Shown: piece by piece, positions 24,440 through 34,558 of the stretch
Layout: every line of letters starts with the position of its first letter
Position numbering within the stretch: the stretch's first letter is position 1
Source of the DNA: Cytospora piceicola
Taxonomy: Eukaryota; Ascomycota; Sordariomycetes; Diaporthales; Cytosporaceae
NCBI GenBank assembly: GCA_023375675.1
Contig: JALQBC010000007.1
Coordinates: 1,410,257 to 1,474,256, forward strand
DNA length: 64,000 nt
Reading direction: 5' to 3'
Position numbers and translations under genes: made by a program
Notes under the pieces: model-generated
Database searches by the model: none
Told to the model about the DNA's origin: nothing
What the model saw: only the letters and a program-made list of their open reading frames with translations

Positions 24440-25151
24440 CTTATTAGAACGGGAGGGGGGGTGGCGGGGCTTGTCTTTGACTAGAGGGACCTAGGTGATG
24501 AACTGTCTGCAGGATTGCTGGTTGTTCAGGATACTATATAGTAGGCAATATACACGTCCGTAGCATCGTGTATCACATACCCTAAAAGAAAATGATAATA
24601 ACACCAAGACAGAGTATATGGATGCCACAACGACAGGTGCCTTTAAAGAACATTCACTGGGGAATATCTACGTTGAACTCTGCCGTAAGTCGTTGTTTTT
24701 ACGCCACGGTCAGATCAATCATGCTTAGATTCCAACACATTGAGTTATATTTGGCAGTCGTCTCTCTTGATGGGCTTACGGAAAGCCTCGGTAGCCCTAG
24801 CCTGGATGAACAGTATTATAGGCGTTCTGAATGTGTGATATGGTTGCGAGATAAACGATTATGTGTTACTTTAAAGCCGGCCTTAGGGTCGGTACACATC
24901 GGACCCTTATTGCAACACTTGTCTTTACTTGTATAACTTGCTGTTATGCAACCGCATTCAGGCCTTTATATAAATCGCAATGAAGGTGATGTAGATTTAT
25001 AGTTGTGGTCTGCAGTCGACTTCTTGTATGTATCCAGGGTAAAACTTTGAATGTTTCACTTGGTGCTACTTATATCGTGGTATTATCCATTCTAGTCGCT
25101 GTGAATATCCGTTTTAATGTTAAAATTCCCTTTACAGACAGCCTTATAAGT
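24440..25151. other. Intergenic region between convergent genes
   Basis: The P450 and the Gfo/Idh/MocA gene end toward each other here. The region is mildly AT-rich; a G run lies near 24453-24461. The longest open frame (24592-24936, 114 aa) resembles nothing known. Confidence 0.55.
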
Positions 25152-26285
25152 CTAGAACTTAGCCTTCTCAACCCGTTGTCCAGCCTCGTCGAAGTAAATC
25201 TTTTCTCCCGTATTCAGGCTCTCTTGCAGCGCACAACCGATTTGTACAGCTTGCACGGCCCCTGATAACTTGAATGGGAGCTCCTTGTTATCCAAAACCG
25301 CTGCTGTGAACTCGTTGGCCTCGGTGACAAAGGCGTACTCAAATCGGCCATAGTAATCCTGCGGGATCTCTCTCCTCACCCCGTTGGACTCCCATATTTC
25401 GACCAACTGCCCAGTAGGGTTTGCATTGACAGCAAGCTTCCCCTCAGTTCCGATAACCTCAGTCATGTCGTGCTGGCCCGCAGCCATCATACGGCTGGAG
25501 TAGAAGTATGCAAGCCTGCCGCCCCAGAATTCCACTACTCCGACACCGTTATCGACGTCCTTGTGCTTGCGCAGCTCGGGTTGCACTGCCGTGATTCCGA
25601 ACGCCGCAACGCTCTTGACGGCTGACTCCTGTCCAAAGAACCATAATGCCAGGTCGATGTCGTGGATATTGCAATCAACGAAAATGCCACCGCTGAACTC
25701 AGCGTAGGCGACAAAGAAGCCCGAGGGGTCCAGTTTGTCGCACGTCTGAGAACGGAGTATTGACGCACGGCCAATTAGGCCGTTGTCCATCCGATTCCAG
25801 GCATCGCGGTATGAGGCATCGAAGCGCCGCGAGAACCCACACATTACTTTGAGATCTGGACGTTTGCTGGCTGCGTCGACAACGGATTGTGACTTTTTGG
25901 TTGTCAGTCGGCATCATGAGAGACGAACGGCCTTCGAGAACATGGGGCATCATCAAAAACCCACAACTTGAACACTGGTACTAAGCGGCTTCTCACACAG
26001 AACGTGTTTGCCTGCCTCGATAGCTTTGATGGCTTCCTCAGCATGGACTGCGGTTACGGTTGCGATGACCACGGCTTCGAGTCCCGTATGCTTGAGAAAC
26101 TCGTCGTAATCCGTATAGACGGTGGTGCCCGGGAGGTTGGTCGCAGCCCATTCTGCTTCCTTGGTTACCGGCGTGAATGCTGCAACCAAGTCTGCTCGAG
26201 GAGTACGGGCATGGAAATTGAATGCATGTCTAGCGCCCATGCGCCCCAGACCAGCAACGCCAACTCTGAGTTTCCGATCGGACAT
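25152..26285 (-). CDS. Gfo/Idh/MocA-family NAD(P) dehydrogenase (inositol 2-dehydrogenase-like)
   Basis: Two minus-strand exons, 26285..25965 and 25892..25152, encode 353 aa. I place the 72-bp intron with donor GTGGGT (after ...STSVQV) and acceptor AAAAAG (before SQSVVDAA), with a CTGAC branch; a donor two codons' worth of bases upstream is possible. The N-terminus has a Rossmann motif (VGVAGLGRMGARHA), VVIATVTAVHAEEAIKAIEAGKHVL and the family hallmark CEKPLS with its catalytic Lys. The C-terminal half has the GGIFVDCNIHDIDLALWFFG segment (shown in part: GGIF, DCNIHDID) with the substrate-binding Asp and His. Members oxidise sugars, inositols or related alcohols with NAD(P). A nearby transporter of the myo-inositol type supports a polyol or sugar-like substrate, but this is inference. 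Cytosolic. Confidence 0.9.
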
Positions 26286-26903
26286 TCTGTCTCTTGAAAA
26301 GTATTTAGCTGCTTGTGTGACCTGTGAGCGAGAAAATTGCTGAAAGTTGATGAGCCTCTTGTTTTGGTTATCATCTATTGGCGGGTTCAGGACACAGGCT
26401 GCACTTAAATACATGGAATCGATCAGTTCCTGAACGTCCGGTGACGATACAAAAAGCCGGTGGTGACAATTGGCGTTTGTGCAACCGGGAAGATGCTCCA
26501 CTGCATCGTTGTCGACGCATGGGGTAATTTGCCTCATATGGATTTGCCAGAAAGGCAGCATGCCAACGGAAGCCTGCAGATCATGCGGGGATATCAACAC
26601 AGGGAAATTACCACATCAGTGTAATGATAATTATTCTTGAGTCGAGATGCATGTGAGTGAGAGAGGTTGCGCGTGATAGCTATGACCTCATTTGGGTTGT
26701 TAGATCGTCTTGCTCCTATTTCAAGACATATGGAGAAGAGCAGATATGCGTGAGCAGCGCAATGAGTGAGCCTTCGCAAGCAGACGATCTGATACTTAAG
26801 GCCTCAAACTGTCGTGTTACAAATTTCTGTGCAAGGGAACTCGTTGCTTCTTTAAAACCACTGATTCAAAGCCCACCCCGTCCACAAGGGAGCAGCCAAC
26901 ATC
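26286..26903. promoter_or_regulatory. Divergent promoter region, dehydrogenase / P450
   Basis: A 618-bp gap between two genes transcribed in opposite directions, so likely holding both promoters. No clear TATA or repeated operator was picked out by eye. Confidence 0.5.
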
Positions 26904-28502
26904 ATGTATGCTTTCATCATTACTTCTGCTATAGCAATCGTTGCTGTGGCCTATTTCATAGTTCTTCCTATCATCAAATACTTCCGCGACCCTAAAGGCT
27001 TTCGGCGGTTTCCCAACCTGAGTCCACTTGCTGCCCTCACAGATCTGGCCTGGATGAATGAGGCATCCAAAGGGGGAAATCGATCCAACACGCTCTACGA
27101 ATTACACAAAACTCACCCAGTGGTCCGTATTGGGCCGAATTCACTATCTTACGGCACAGTGCAAGCAATCAAAGATATCTATGGCCACGGCACCAAGTGC
27201 CTCAAGGGTGACATGTACCCCACCCTTGCAGGAAGTCATTTCCACCTAGCGGATGTGCAGGACAAAGCTGAACACGCTCGTAAGCGCAAGGTGCTTGCGG
27301 CATCGTATGCACTGCAAAATCTCGAGGACTGGGAGTACAAAGTTGCCGACAAGACGGAGCGCTTCATTCATGGCTGTGACCGCGCCTGCACAACACCACC
27401 GCTGTCTAAAGGACCCATGCGGCCAGACCCGCAAGACCTGACGTTCGACTACCGCCTGTGGGCAAACCTGTTCACCGTTGATGCCATTGCCGACATTGGG
27501 CTGAGCGAAAAGCTCGGCCTGCTCGACCAGGGACACGATCTTGTGACGGCCGAGATGATGGACGGAACGTTGTTCCAGGTTCCCTTTCGCGCCTGTCTGC
27601 ATGCCACTGCTACGGCGCAGTCGCACCTAGTCTGGGGCCTTGAGTGGTACAATGTCAATGCCACGCTGAGCAAATGGATTTCTCCGTACTATCGCAAGAT
27701 GTGGAAGCTGAACGAGGGTTGGAATGGCGCCGTTTTGCACCGCGCGATGAAGCGTCTTCGACGGTGGCGTGCAGGGGAACGGCCCAACGACTTCTTCCAG
27801 GCGTTGCTGGAGGACAAGTCTGGACGGGCCCACAACTTGGAGTTGGGCGAGATGGTGGCCGAGGTGTCCATCATGATGAATGCGGGCTCCGACACAACGG
27901 CCATCGCAATGAACAACGTCGTCTACCACTTGCTGCGGAACCGAACTTGCCTTGAGCAGGCGCGTGCAGAGGTCGACGCTGTTCTGGATGCGGATGAAGT
28001 CGTTGCGCCCTACGACAAGGTACGCTACCTGCCGTACCTGCGTGCTTGCCTGGACGAGTCTCTGCGCCTGACGCCGCCATCAAGCTTTGTCCTGCCAAGG
28101 AAGACGCCGCCTGAGGGCGCCCAGATCGCGGGTCAGTTCATCGCCGGCGATACTACAGTGGGAATTTCAGCGTATGTGGCGCACCGAGACCCGACAGTAT
28201 TTCCAGATCCGGAGGCATTCAGGCCGGACAGGTGGCTCGGCGAAAAGGGAAAGGAGTTACAGCCATACTTCATTAGCTTCAGTGCCGGGGCTCGTGGCTG
28301 TATCGGTCGCAACATCAGCTACCTCGAGCAGACCGTGCTGCTTGCCAGTGTTATCCACAGGTATGACTTTGCTCTGCCGCATCCGGAATGGGAGCAGGAG
28401 CGCTGGGAAGCGTTCAATCTTATGCCTGGCCCTCTGCCGCTCAAGGTTTGGCGGAGAAGGGACTTGGCTGGTGAAGATTTGTTGCCCGAGAAGTGCTATT
28501 AG
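26904..28502 (+). CDS. Cytochrome P450, benzoate-4-hydroxylase-like, intronless
   Basis: A single uninterrupted frame of 532 aa. An N-terminal membrane anchor (IITSAIAIVAVAYFIVLPII) implies ER localisation. Family motifs are canonical: I-helix NAGSDTT, K-helix ESLR, a PDPEAFRPDRWL stretch and the haem loop FSAGARGCIGRN with the Cys ligand. The VRIGPNSLSYGTVQAIKDIYGHG and HARKRKVLAASYA segments (here each quoted in part: VRIGPNSLS, IYGHG, HARKRK) are like those of the fungal CYP53/benzoate para-hydroxylase and related clan. Those enzymes hydroxylate aromatic acids, but related P450s serve many pathways. Lack of introns contrasts with the eleven-exon P450 nearby, so the two are not recent duplicates. 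It ends about 300 bp before the 3' end of the convergent transcription-factor gene. Confidence 0.92.
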   Translation: MYAFIITSAIAIVAVAYFIVLPIIKYFRDPKGFRRFPNLSPLAALTDLAWMNEASKGGNRSNTLYELHKTHPVVRIGPNSLSYGTVQAIKDIYGHGTKCLKGDMYPTLAGSHFHLADVQDKAEHARKRKVLAASYALQNLEDWEYKVADKTERFIHGCDRACTTPPLSKGPMRPDPQDLTFDYRLWANLFTVDAIADIGLSEKLGLLDQGHDLVTAEMMDGTLFQVPFRACLHATATAQSHLVWGLEWYNVNATLSKWISPYYRKMWKLNEGWNGAVLHRAMKRLRRWRAGERPNDFFQALLEDKSGRAHNLELGEMVAEVSIMMNAGSDTTAIAMNNVVYHLLRNRTCLEQARAEVDAVLDADEVVAPYDKVRYLPYLRACLDESLRLTPPSSFVLPRKTPPEGAQIAGQFIAGDTTVGISAYVAHRDPTVFPDPEAFRPDRWLGEKGKELQPYFISFSAGARGCIGRNISYLEQTVLLASVIHRYDFALPHPEWEQERWEAFNLMPGPLPLKVWRRRDLAGEDLLPEKCY

Positions 28503-28800
28503 GATTAGGAACGCGAATTTCATTCTTCTACAGAAAAACTCTCTGTTGTCTCTATCAAGACGCAAAACCCCAGATGCGAGCCATGTACTGTGACCTTGTA
28601 AACAGAGTTCAGTAGACCGATATTATGCGAAGAGGACCGTTCAGTCTGCACTGGACATGACCGCGGGCTCAGGAGAGTCCTCCCACTCCCAGGCCTGTTG
28701 TAAATGGAGTTGACTTGATATTTTGTTTTGTTTTGTTAGCAAAAGACAAAGCAAGTATCAAAACAAACCTGTGAACGGTGGTTCCAGTAGCGGAATGGAC

Positions 28801-31197
28801 TTACACGGATCGTGTTGGCCAGCCCGCCTCTTTATCCACCTTGACCAGGATTCTGTTCAAGTGCTCTTGTTGCCAACGACATGTGAAGCGATCTCCACCC
28901 ATGACGATGGCGGCGCTGGCATTACTAGCGATAGGGGTTAAGACAAGTCTCACCGTCCGCATTCAGGTCGACAATAACTCACGCATAAGCCGGGAGAGTC
29001 CTCGGATTGGACTCAGCAATGCCGCAGATGACTCGAACTATGCTAATTACATCCTCGTCAACTGCCTTCGTTGCAACTCGTGCACCTGGACCGAGCCGCG
29101 GGATCTGAGGATTATGTGCTACAAGAAGTAGGCGCGAAAAATGATACATCTGTACCCCGAATACAACTGCGTCGCTCGAGTACCTCAGCTCCGGAAAGAA
29201 GAGGCTTTCGGACTGGTCCTCATAGACTGGGTGGAAGTAGCTCGGTCTCTGTTGCCACCACTGGTCTCGGGTCCTCACTAGATCCTCCCATCCTGCAATA
29301 GTCCTCTCATCGTCACCGAAGCAATATTGAAGGCACGCTACGAAGTGACAAATGATACGGTTTGCGTAGCAGCATTCGTCCTCCTTGAGCTCCATGAGTG
29401 GATCAATATTGCTCAGCACAAAGTTGGGGTGGATCGGCCGGGACTCGAAGAAAGCCATGTGTATGTCCTGGCGCAAAGCTACCCAAAATGCGGCTAGCCT
29501 AAGCCCGGAGAAACCGCAAAGTCGTTCTTGTGCGGCGAGCATGAGGCGCGTGCCTATGAGATGAGATCCAGAGGAGCCGGGTCCGGAAAGTGGCACTTCT
29601 ACCTCCTCCATGAACCTGAGAATCACGACTGCTGCCAGCAAATTCTCATCCATGGAGGCGGTCGATGCGGACAGCGCCGGGATCAGTGTCCGCAGGCAGT
29701 TTTGATGGTGAACCTCGGCGATATGACTGTCGAAACCCCCAACCCTTGATAGGCGCTGGGCTGCTGCTGCCAGCATCGCATGGAAGAGTGGAGGGCAGCT
29801 CCTTGCCCGCTGTGGGACTATCCGACCAAAGTGTCGCTCTGGGTCGCATATATCGAAGCATACCGCTGCAACATCGACGAAGTATTGAAACAGGTCTGCC
29901 TCCTGCTGGCTTTGTAAGGGCCAAATAACTGGCGGAGGACCATCGGGCAGCAGCCTGAGCGTGTCGATCTGCGCTATATCACCCGAGCGGACCGTGGCGG
30001 GGCCATCGAGCTGCTGCGGTTGTCGAGCATGGCCGAAACTCTCACACCACTGGCTGGGAAAGTCGAGTAGAAGGTCGGCCAAGAAGGAGGGCAGGTCTGT
30101 TGTTGCCTCTTTGGTTGTAATCGCAGGAAAAGCATCAATAACTCCCTCGCTGTGGGTAGTGTTGCCAAGACCAGCAAAATCAACCGCCTCGACATCCAAG
30201 TTGCTGGACAGTTGAGGAGTGCTGCCCGTGTCCATGGACACATAGGAATTGACACCAGCGTCATCTTCTATATCCACCAGGTCTGAGCGCACTGTCTCTG
30301 GAGACGACTGATTGCCTTCCGAGAATTCAACAGATGAGTGCTGCGGAGAAAAGATTTGTTCAGTAGTAGTTGCCGGCTTCCTCCTCATCAAGGTATCCGC
30401 CGAGTTCACTGGCGTTGTCGGCGCCGACGACTCCTCGAGCAGGCTGAATTGGTTTTCAGGACGGCCATGATCGCTGGCGTTTGAGTCGTCGTCGCCGCCG
30501 TAAATGGCCTGGATATCCCCTGTTTCGTCGACAAAGCTGAGAGAGCGGGCTGTCTTGACCCAGGGCTGGTTGTTTGGGAAGCGGAAGCCTCGCGTGGGTG
30601 TGCCCCACGTCTCATCGGTCTGACCGCTGTGATTATTAGGACGTACCTGTCAGTCATCACACTAACCTCATGATAGTACCGGCAGAGGGATTGATTAGGA
30701 AGAAGAACGACTGACGTTGTGCTTATTGAGACATGGCGGAAACGTGTGGTGGAGCCTCGTAGACAATTGATGCCCAGTTTGTCACAGCCGGAACATGTCG
30801 GTTGAGCAAGATCGCCTTTTGGGGGGGGAGGGTTATGTTTTCCTGGCGTTAGCTTCTGCAAGTTCCGTCCGGTTTGGAAAGAAAGCGAGTAGCGAGTAAG
30901 ACACCGCGAAGAAAACCAGCCATGGCCCCCAGCCCACCCCCTGAATGGCATATACTGCTTGGTTACTTACACTTGAGATGTCTTCCCCGCCCTTCGATGT
31001 TAGCATGATTGTCATGCCGCAGTAACGGGCACCGTAGCGTGCTGAGACAAGATTGACCGGCACTTACCTCGTCCGGCAACTCTGGGAGAGGCTGTCAGGA
31101 AACGATAACGCGTCCGAGTTCTGAAACAGCACATGCTCACCTGGCAGGGATGGAAACGTCTGGATGACGACTTGATGCCGCCAGCCGCGGCCGCCAT
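28801..31197 (-). CDS. Zn2Cys6-type fungal transcription factor
   Basis: The C-terminal exons are clear: 28924..28801 and 30626..28983, joined across a 58-bp intron (GTGAGT...CTAG) as YA|NASAAIVMGG. They carry a long Ser/Thr-rich linker and the C-terminal regulatory region, with PPLFHAMLAAAAQRLSR, an ENLLAAVVILRFMEE helix (typical fungal TF middle homology) and a WPTRSV end. Upstream, a small exon (30991..30971, GRGRHLK) splices to the exon starting at 30815 to create KCDLAQPTCSGCDKLGINC, with the correct C-x2-C-x6-C second half of the zinc cluster. The first Cys pair is not resolved; ATG 31197 (MAAAAGGIKSSSRRFHPCQ) is the likely start but the joining exon is uncertain. It probably regulates the surrounding enzymes and is divergent from the transporter at 31954. 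A nuclear DNA-binding activator is expected. Confidence 0.8.
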
Positions 31198-31953
31198 GGC
31201 TCGGGCCGAATTACCCAGGAAGAACCTGGACAGATCTGGGCAAATGATTGCAGGGGATGAAACCAGCGGAGGAAAATCCGGGGAAATTCAGCGTCGACGG
31301 AGCTTTGCAGATTCGTTAGCGCAGGTGTAGGTAGACATGAATACCCAGACAGCCAGACTTAGCAAAATGCCCCGTTCGGGTCTATAATGGGTCGTCTTAT
31401 ATTAATGCCAACTTCTTCGTTGGCTGCTCAGGTGGTACTCTGGTCTCCTCCTTCCAAGAGTCCGCCATGCCGGTAAACATCCTTAGCGTGCGGGGAAACC
31501 TGGGGAAGTTGAATTCTGGGGTAGCAATATTTGAGGTGTGATTGGAGAACTGTTTTTCATGGAGTTAAATATGCCGAACAGTTCCCAGTTCGTAACTTGG
31601 TGACGTAGAATGTTCGGAATTCATAGCCCCCGTGTCCAGGCCCGCTGCAGATGACTGTAACCTACTCACTGCACAGGCTAAGGAATGGAGGAGGGGGAGG
31701 TTCACTCCAGAGGATTCGATGTGTGTGGGTCGGTCTCATCGAGACTCGGACAATAGTAGCTACCCTAGGGTACTCGGATATCCAAGGCACACAGCAAATG
31801 CAGTTCGGAGGCAGAACCAATCTAAATCAAAAGGTCTGTCTTCTGTCTGCAGGACCTTTCTTTTTTGAATAGCCTTCTTCGCAAGCATATCTCGAGACAT
31901 CTTGTTTTCTCATTCACGATCAGACTAGTTTAATTTCTCTCGACGACGCTCCC
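31198..31953. promoter_or_regulatory. Divergent promoter, transcription factor / transporter
   Basis: A 756-bp gap shared by the outward-reading regulator and transporter genes. It contains CGG-N8-CCG at 31267-31280, the inverted CGG arrangement bound by Zn2Cys6 dimers, and the palindrome TACCCTAGGGTA at 31761-31772. A pyrimidine-rich leader precedes ATG 31954. Binding by the neighbouring regulator is inference. Confidence 0.5.
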
Positions 31954-33585
31954 ATGTCTTCACCGGCACACATTCACACAATGGCGACAAACAAGTCAGA
32001 CGAAAAGGTTGGCACAGACTTTATAGAGGATGTCAACAACAGCTCCGGCTCCGATTCTCCGGCCTCTACCCACGAGCTTGATGCCATCGAGCAAACTCAG
32101 ACGGGCAAGTTTGCCTGGCTTGTGTCCATCACCGCGGCCATTGGCGGAATGCTTTTTGGCTACGACACAGGAATCATTTCGGCGGTTCTTATATACATCA
32201 GGCAAGACCTCGGCCACGAGCTTTCTGCATCCGAGAAGGAGCTCATCACCTCTATCACTTCTGGAGGTGCCTTCATCGGGGCTTTATTCGCCGGGCTGTC
32301 TGCCGACAGATATGGGCGCAAGGCTGCCATTTATGTCGGCTGCGCCCTATTTATTGTTGGGGCTGTGATTCAGGCGGCCGCCTTCAGCATTGCCCAAATG
32401 ACGGTCGGTCGTTTCGTTGTCGGGGCTGGCGTCGGCTCCGCAGCAGCGATTGTTCCTATGTATATCGCTGAGGTGTCTCCAGCCAAGTACCGAGGCCGCA
32501 TGGTCGGCTTGGACAACATGTGCATCACGGGCGGCCAGCTTGTCAGTTACGGCATTGGTAGTGCATTTTCCTCGGTGGCTGGTGGATGGCGGTACATGGT
32601 TGGGGGAGGCGCGGTCCCCGCCATCCTCCTCATAGCCCTGTTGCCGTTCTGCCCCGAGTCCCCGCGGCAGCTTGTATACCACCAGAGACCGGAGGAGGCA
32701 AAGGCGGTACTGCGACGGATTTTCCCCAACGCTACCGATGAAATGGTTGAGATGAAGACCCAGAATATACTTTACCACGTCGAAGAGGCCAAGTCTTACA
32801 CGAGCGGCATGTCCCAGTGGTGGGTGCTCAAGCAACTCTACGTTGTCCCCGCCAACTTGCGCGCACTCGTGGCAGCCTGCGGCCTGATGGGCATCTCCCA
32901 GCTGGGGGGCTTCAACTCGCTCATGTATTACTCCTCTCTATTATTTTCCCTGGTCGGATTTTCAGACCCTGTCGCCGTTGGCACGGTCATTGCTGGAACC
33001 AACTTCATCTTCACCCTGGTCAATTTGTTATTGGTGGACCGCATCGGCAGGCGCAGGATCTTGCTGAGCACGATGCCTTTCATGGGTCTAGCTCTCGTGG
33101 CTGCCGCTGTTGTCTTTAGATGGATCCCGATCAACCTGAGTGATCTCTCTCTCCCGCCCGGCGTCACCATCGGGTGGCCTGCTATCGTGGTTCTGGTCAG
33201 CATGGTGGTCTACGTTGCGTTGTACTCGTCCGGCATGGGCAGCACGGCATGGCTTAGTTCCGAATTTTTCCCCATGGAGGTCCGAGCCATGGGTACTATG
33301 ATGCTGACGTGCACCTGCTGGGCCTGCAATATCATCGTGGCCTCGACTTTCCTCACCCAGATGGAGAACACTACACCCTCCGGGGCCTTTGGCTTCTACG
33401 CTGCGATATGCCTTCTCGGCTCCGTGGCCGTCTATTTCTGCTACCCTGAAGTCTCAGGCTTGGCACTTGAGGACATTCGAGCGATTTTCCAGGATGGATT
33501 CGGCGTAAAAAAGGCCAGAGAGCTGCGGAAGCGGGTTGCGGATGAGCGGAAGGCCGATGGAGCCTTCCAGGCTGGAACGGTATAA
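31954..33585 (+). CDS. MFS sugar-porter family transporter, myo-inositol transporter-like
   Basis: Single exon, 543 aa (534 aa if the second ATG at 31981 is used). Twelve membrane segments are visible. Sugar-porter signatures: GYDTGIISAVL in helix 1, DRYGRKAA between helices 2 and 3, PMYIAEVSPAKYRGRMVG after helix 4, PESPRQL after helix 6, and DRIGRRRILL between helices 8 and 9. The SQLGGFNSLMYYSSLLF segment in helix 7 is more like proton-coupled myo-inositol transporters (ITR type, FNSLMYYS) than hexose carriers. It should sit in the plasma membrane and import a polyol or sugar-like compound. The inositol-dehydrogenase-like gene 6 kb away fits that idea; both are inferences about substrate. 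Confidence 0.92.
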   Translation: MSSPAHIHTMATNKSDEKVGTDFIEDVNNSSGSDSPASTHELDAIEQTQTGKFAWLVSITAAIGGMLFGYDTGIISAVLIYIRQDLGHELSASEKELITSITSGGAFIGALFAGLSADRYGRKAAIYVGCALFIVGAVIQAAAFSIAQMTVGRFVVGAGVGSAAAIVPMYIAEVSPAKYRGRMVGLDNMCITGGQLVSYGIGSAFSSVAGGWRYMVGGGAVPAILLIALLPFCPESPRQLVYHQRPEEAKAVLRRIFPNATDEMVEMKTQNILYHVEEAKSYTSGMSQWWVLKQLYVVPANLRALVAACGLMGISQLGGFNSLMYYSSLLFSLVGFSDPVAVGTVIAGTNFIFTLVNLLLVDRIGRRRILLSTMPFMGLALVAAAVVFRWIPINLSDLSLPPGVTIGWPAIVVLVSMVVYVALYSSGMGSTAWLSSEFFPMEVRAMGTMMLTCTCWACNIIVASTFLTQMENTTPSGAFGFYAAICLLGSVAVYFCYPEVSGLALEDIRAIFQDGFGVKKARELRKRVADERKADGAFQAGTV

Positions 33586-34558
33586 CCGAATTTGCCCTGT
33601 GGGCACGCACTTGACGGACAAATATAGATCTGGTGTTGATCTAAAATGTAGAGAGGCATTCAGACGTGTTAAGTGCTAAAGAGATGTCTAAGAAGTGAAC
33701 GTCGCAATTTACTACTTTTCAGAAGAGGACATCTGGAGCTTGTTTCTGATATTGGTCGTAGCCCACATGCAACCGCAATATCGCAACGGTGGTTTGTCGA
33801 ATGGCAGAAGATAATGACTGTGGTCCTCTCTGATCCAATAGAGTTCTTTTTCTGTAACCCTTCTTCTCTTTCACGTTTGCCGTGTCAACATTTGGTCCTT
33901 TCCTGGCACTCACCCGTAACATTTCGTAAAACTTCCCAAGGGTTTCGGAGGAACGCCCGAGATACGCTGCAAGTACTTGGAAATCCTCTATCTACCATAA
34001 CCAAATCCGGACGTACGGCCTAATCACCTCCAAGTATCATGCCGAGTTCGGCATCTTTTCCTTCTTCTCGACTAGCGGGGCAAATTTCCCCCTTCTCCGA
34101 AGAATTCCAAGAATAAAAGCAGAGGTTTGTTTGTACACGTCAAAAGCCCCACTCCAACAATTGGCGGCCTTGGCCTTTCCTCTTTCGCGTTGGATACTTC
34201 GTGGGGTAAGTTAGAAAGCTTAAGATTGGTCACTTCACTCGGTGCATGTGAAATTCTCATGACTACGCACATCATGTGGGTTTGCGGCCATGTTGCCGAT
34301 TGCTAGAATTTTAGGAAACCAATCGCCTTCAACAGCGTCAAGAATTTCCATGTGTAGACAGTTTTGGTTGGCTTGCAGCTGATCATGACTACAAGTCAGG
34401 TACGATTCACGACAGTCGAGGAAGCCAAGGCCTTGTGAGCTCTACTTAAGTAGGGGATGATGGACTAGAACATCCCGAGGTGTGCAGTCGATGAGATGAT
34501 GTGAACCCTGCCTTCAACTTCCTCGAAGTATCGAGTTTGCAACGATTCTTTGCCTGTC
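33586..34558. other. Intergenic region, transporter to reductase
   Basis: No gene seen. Holds the 3' flank of the transporter and the promoter of the reductase gene; both genes read in the same direction. Confidence 0.6.
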
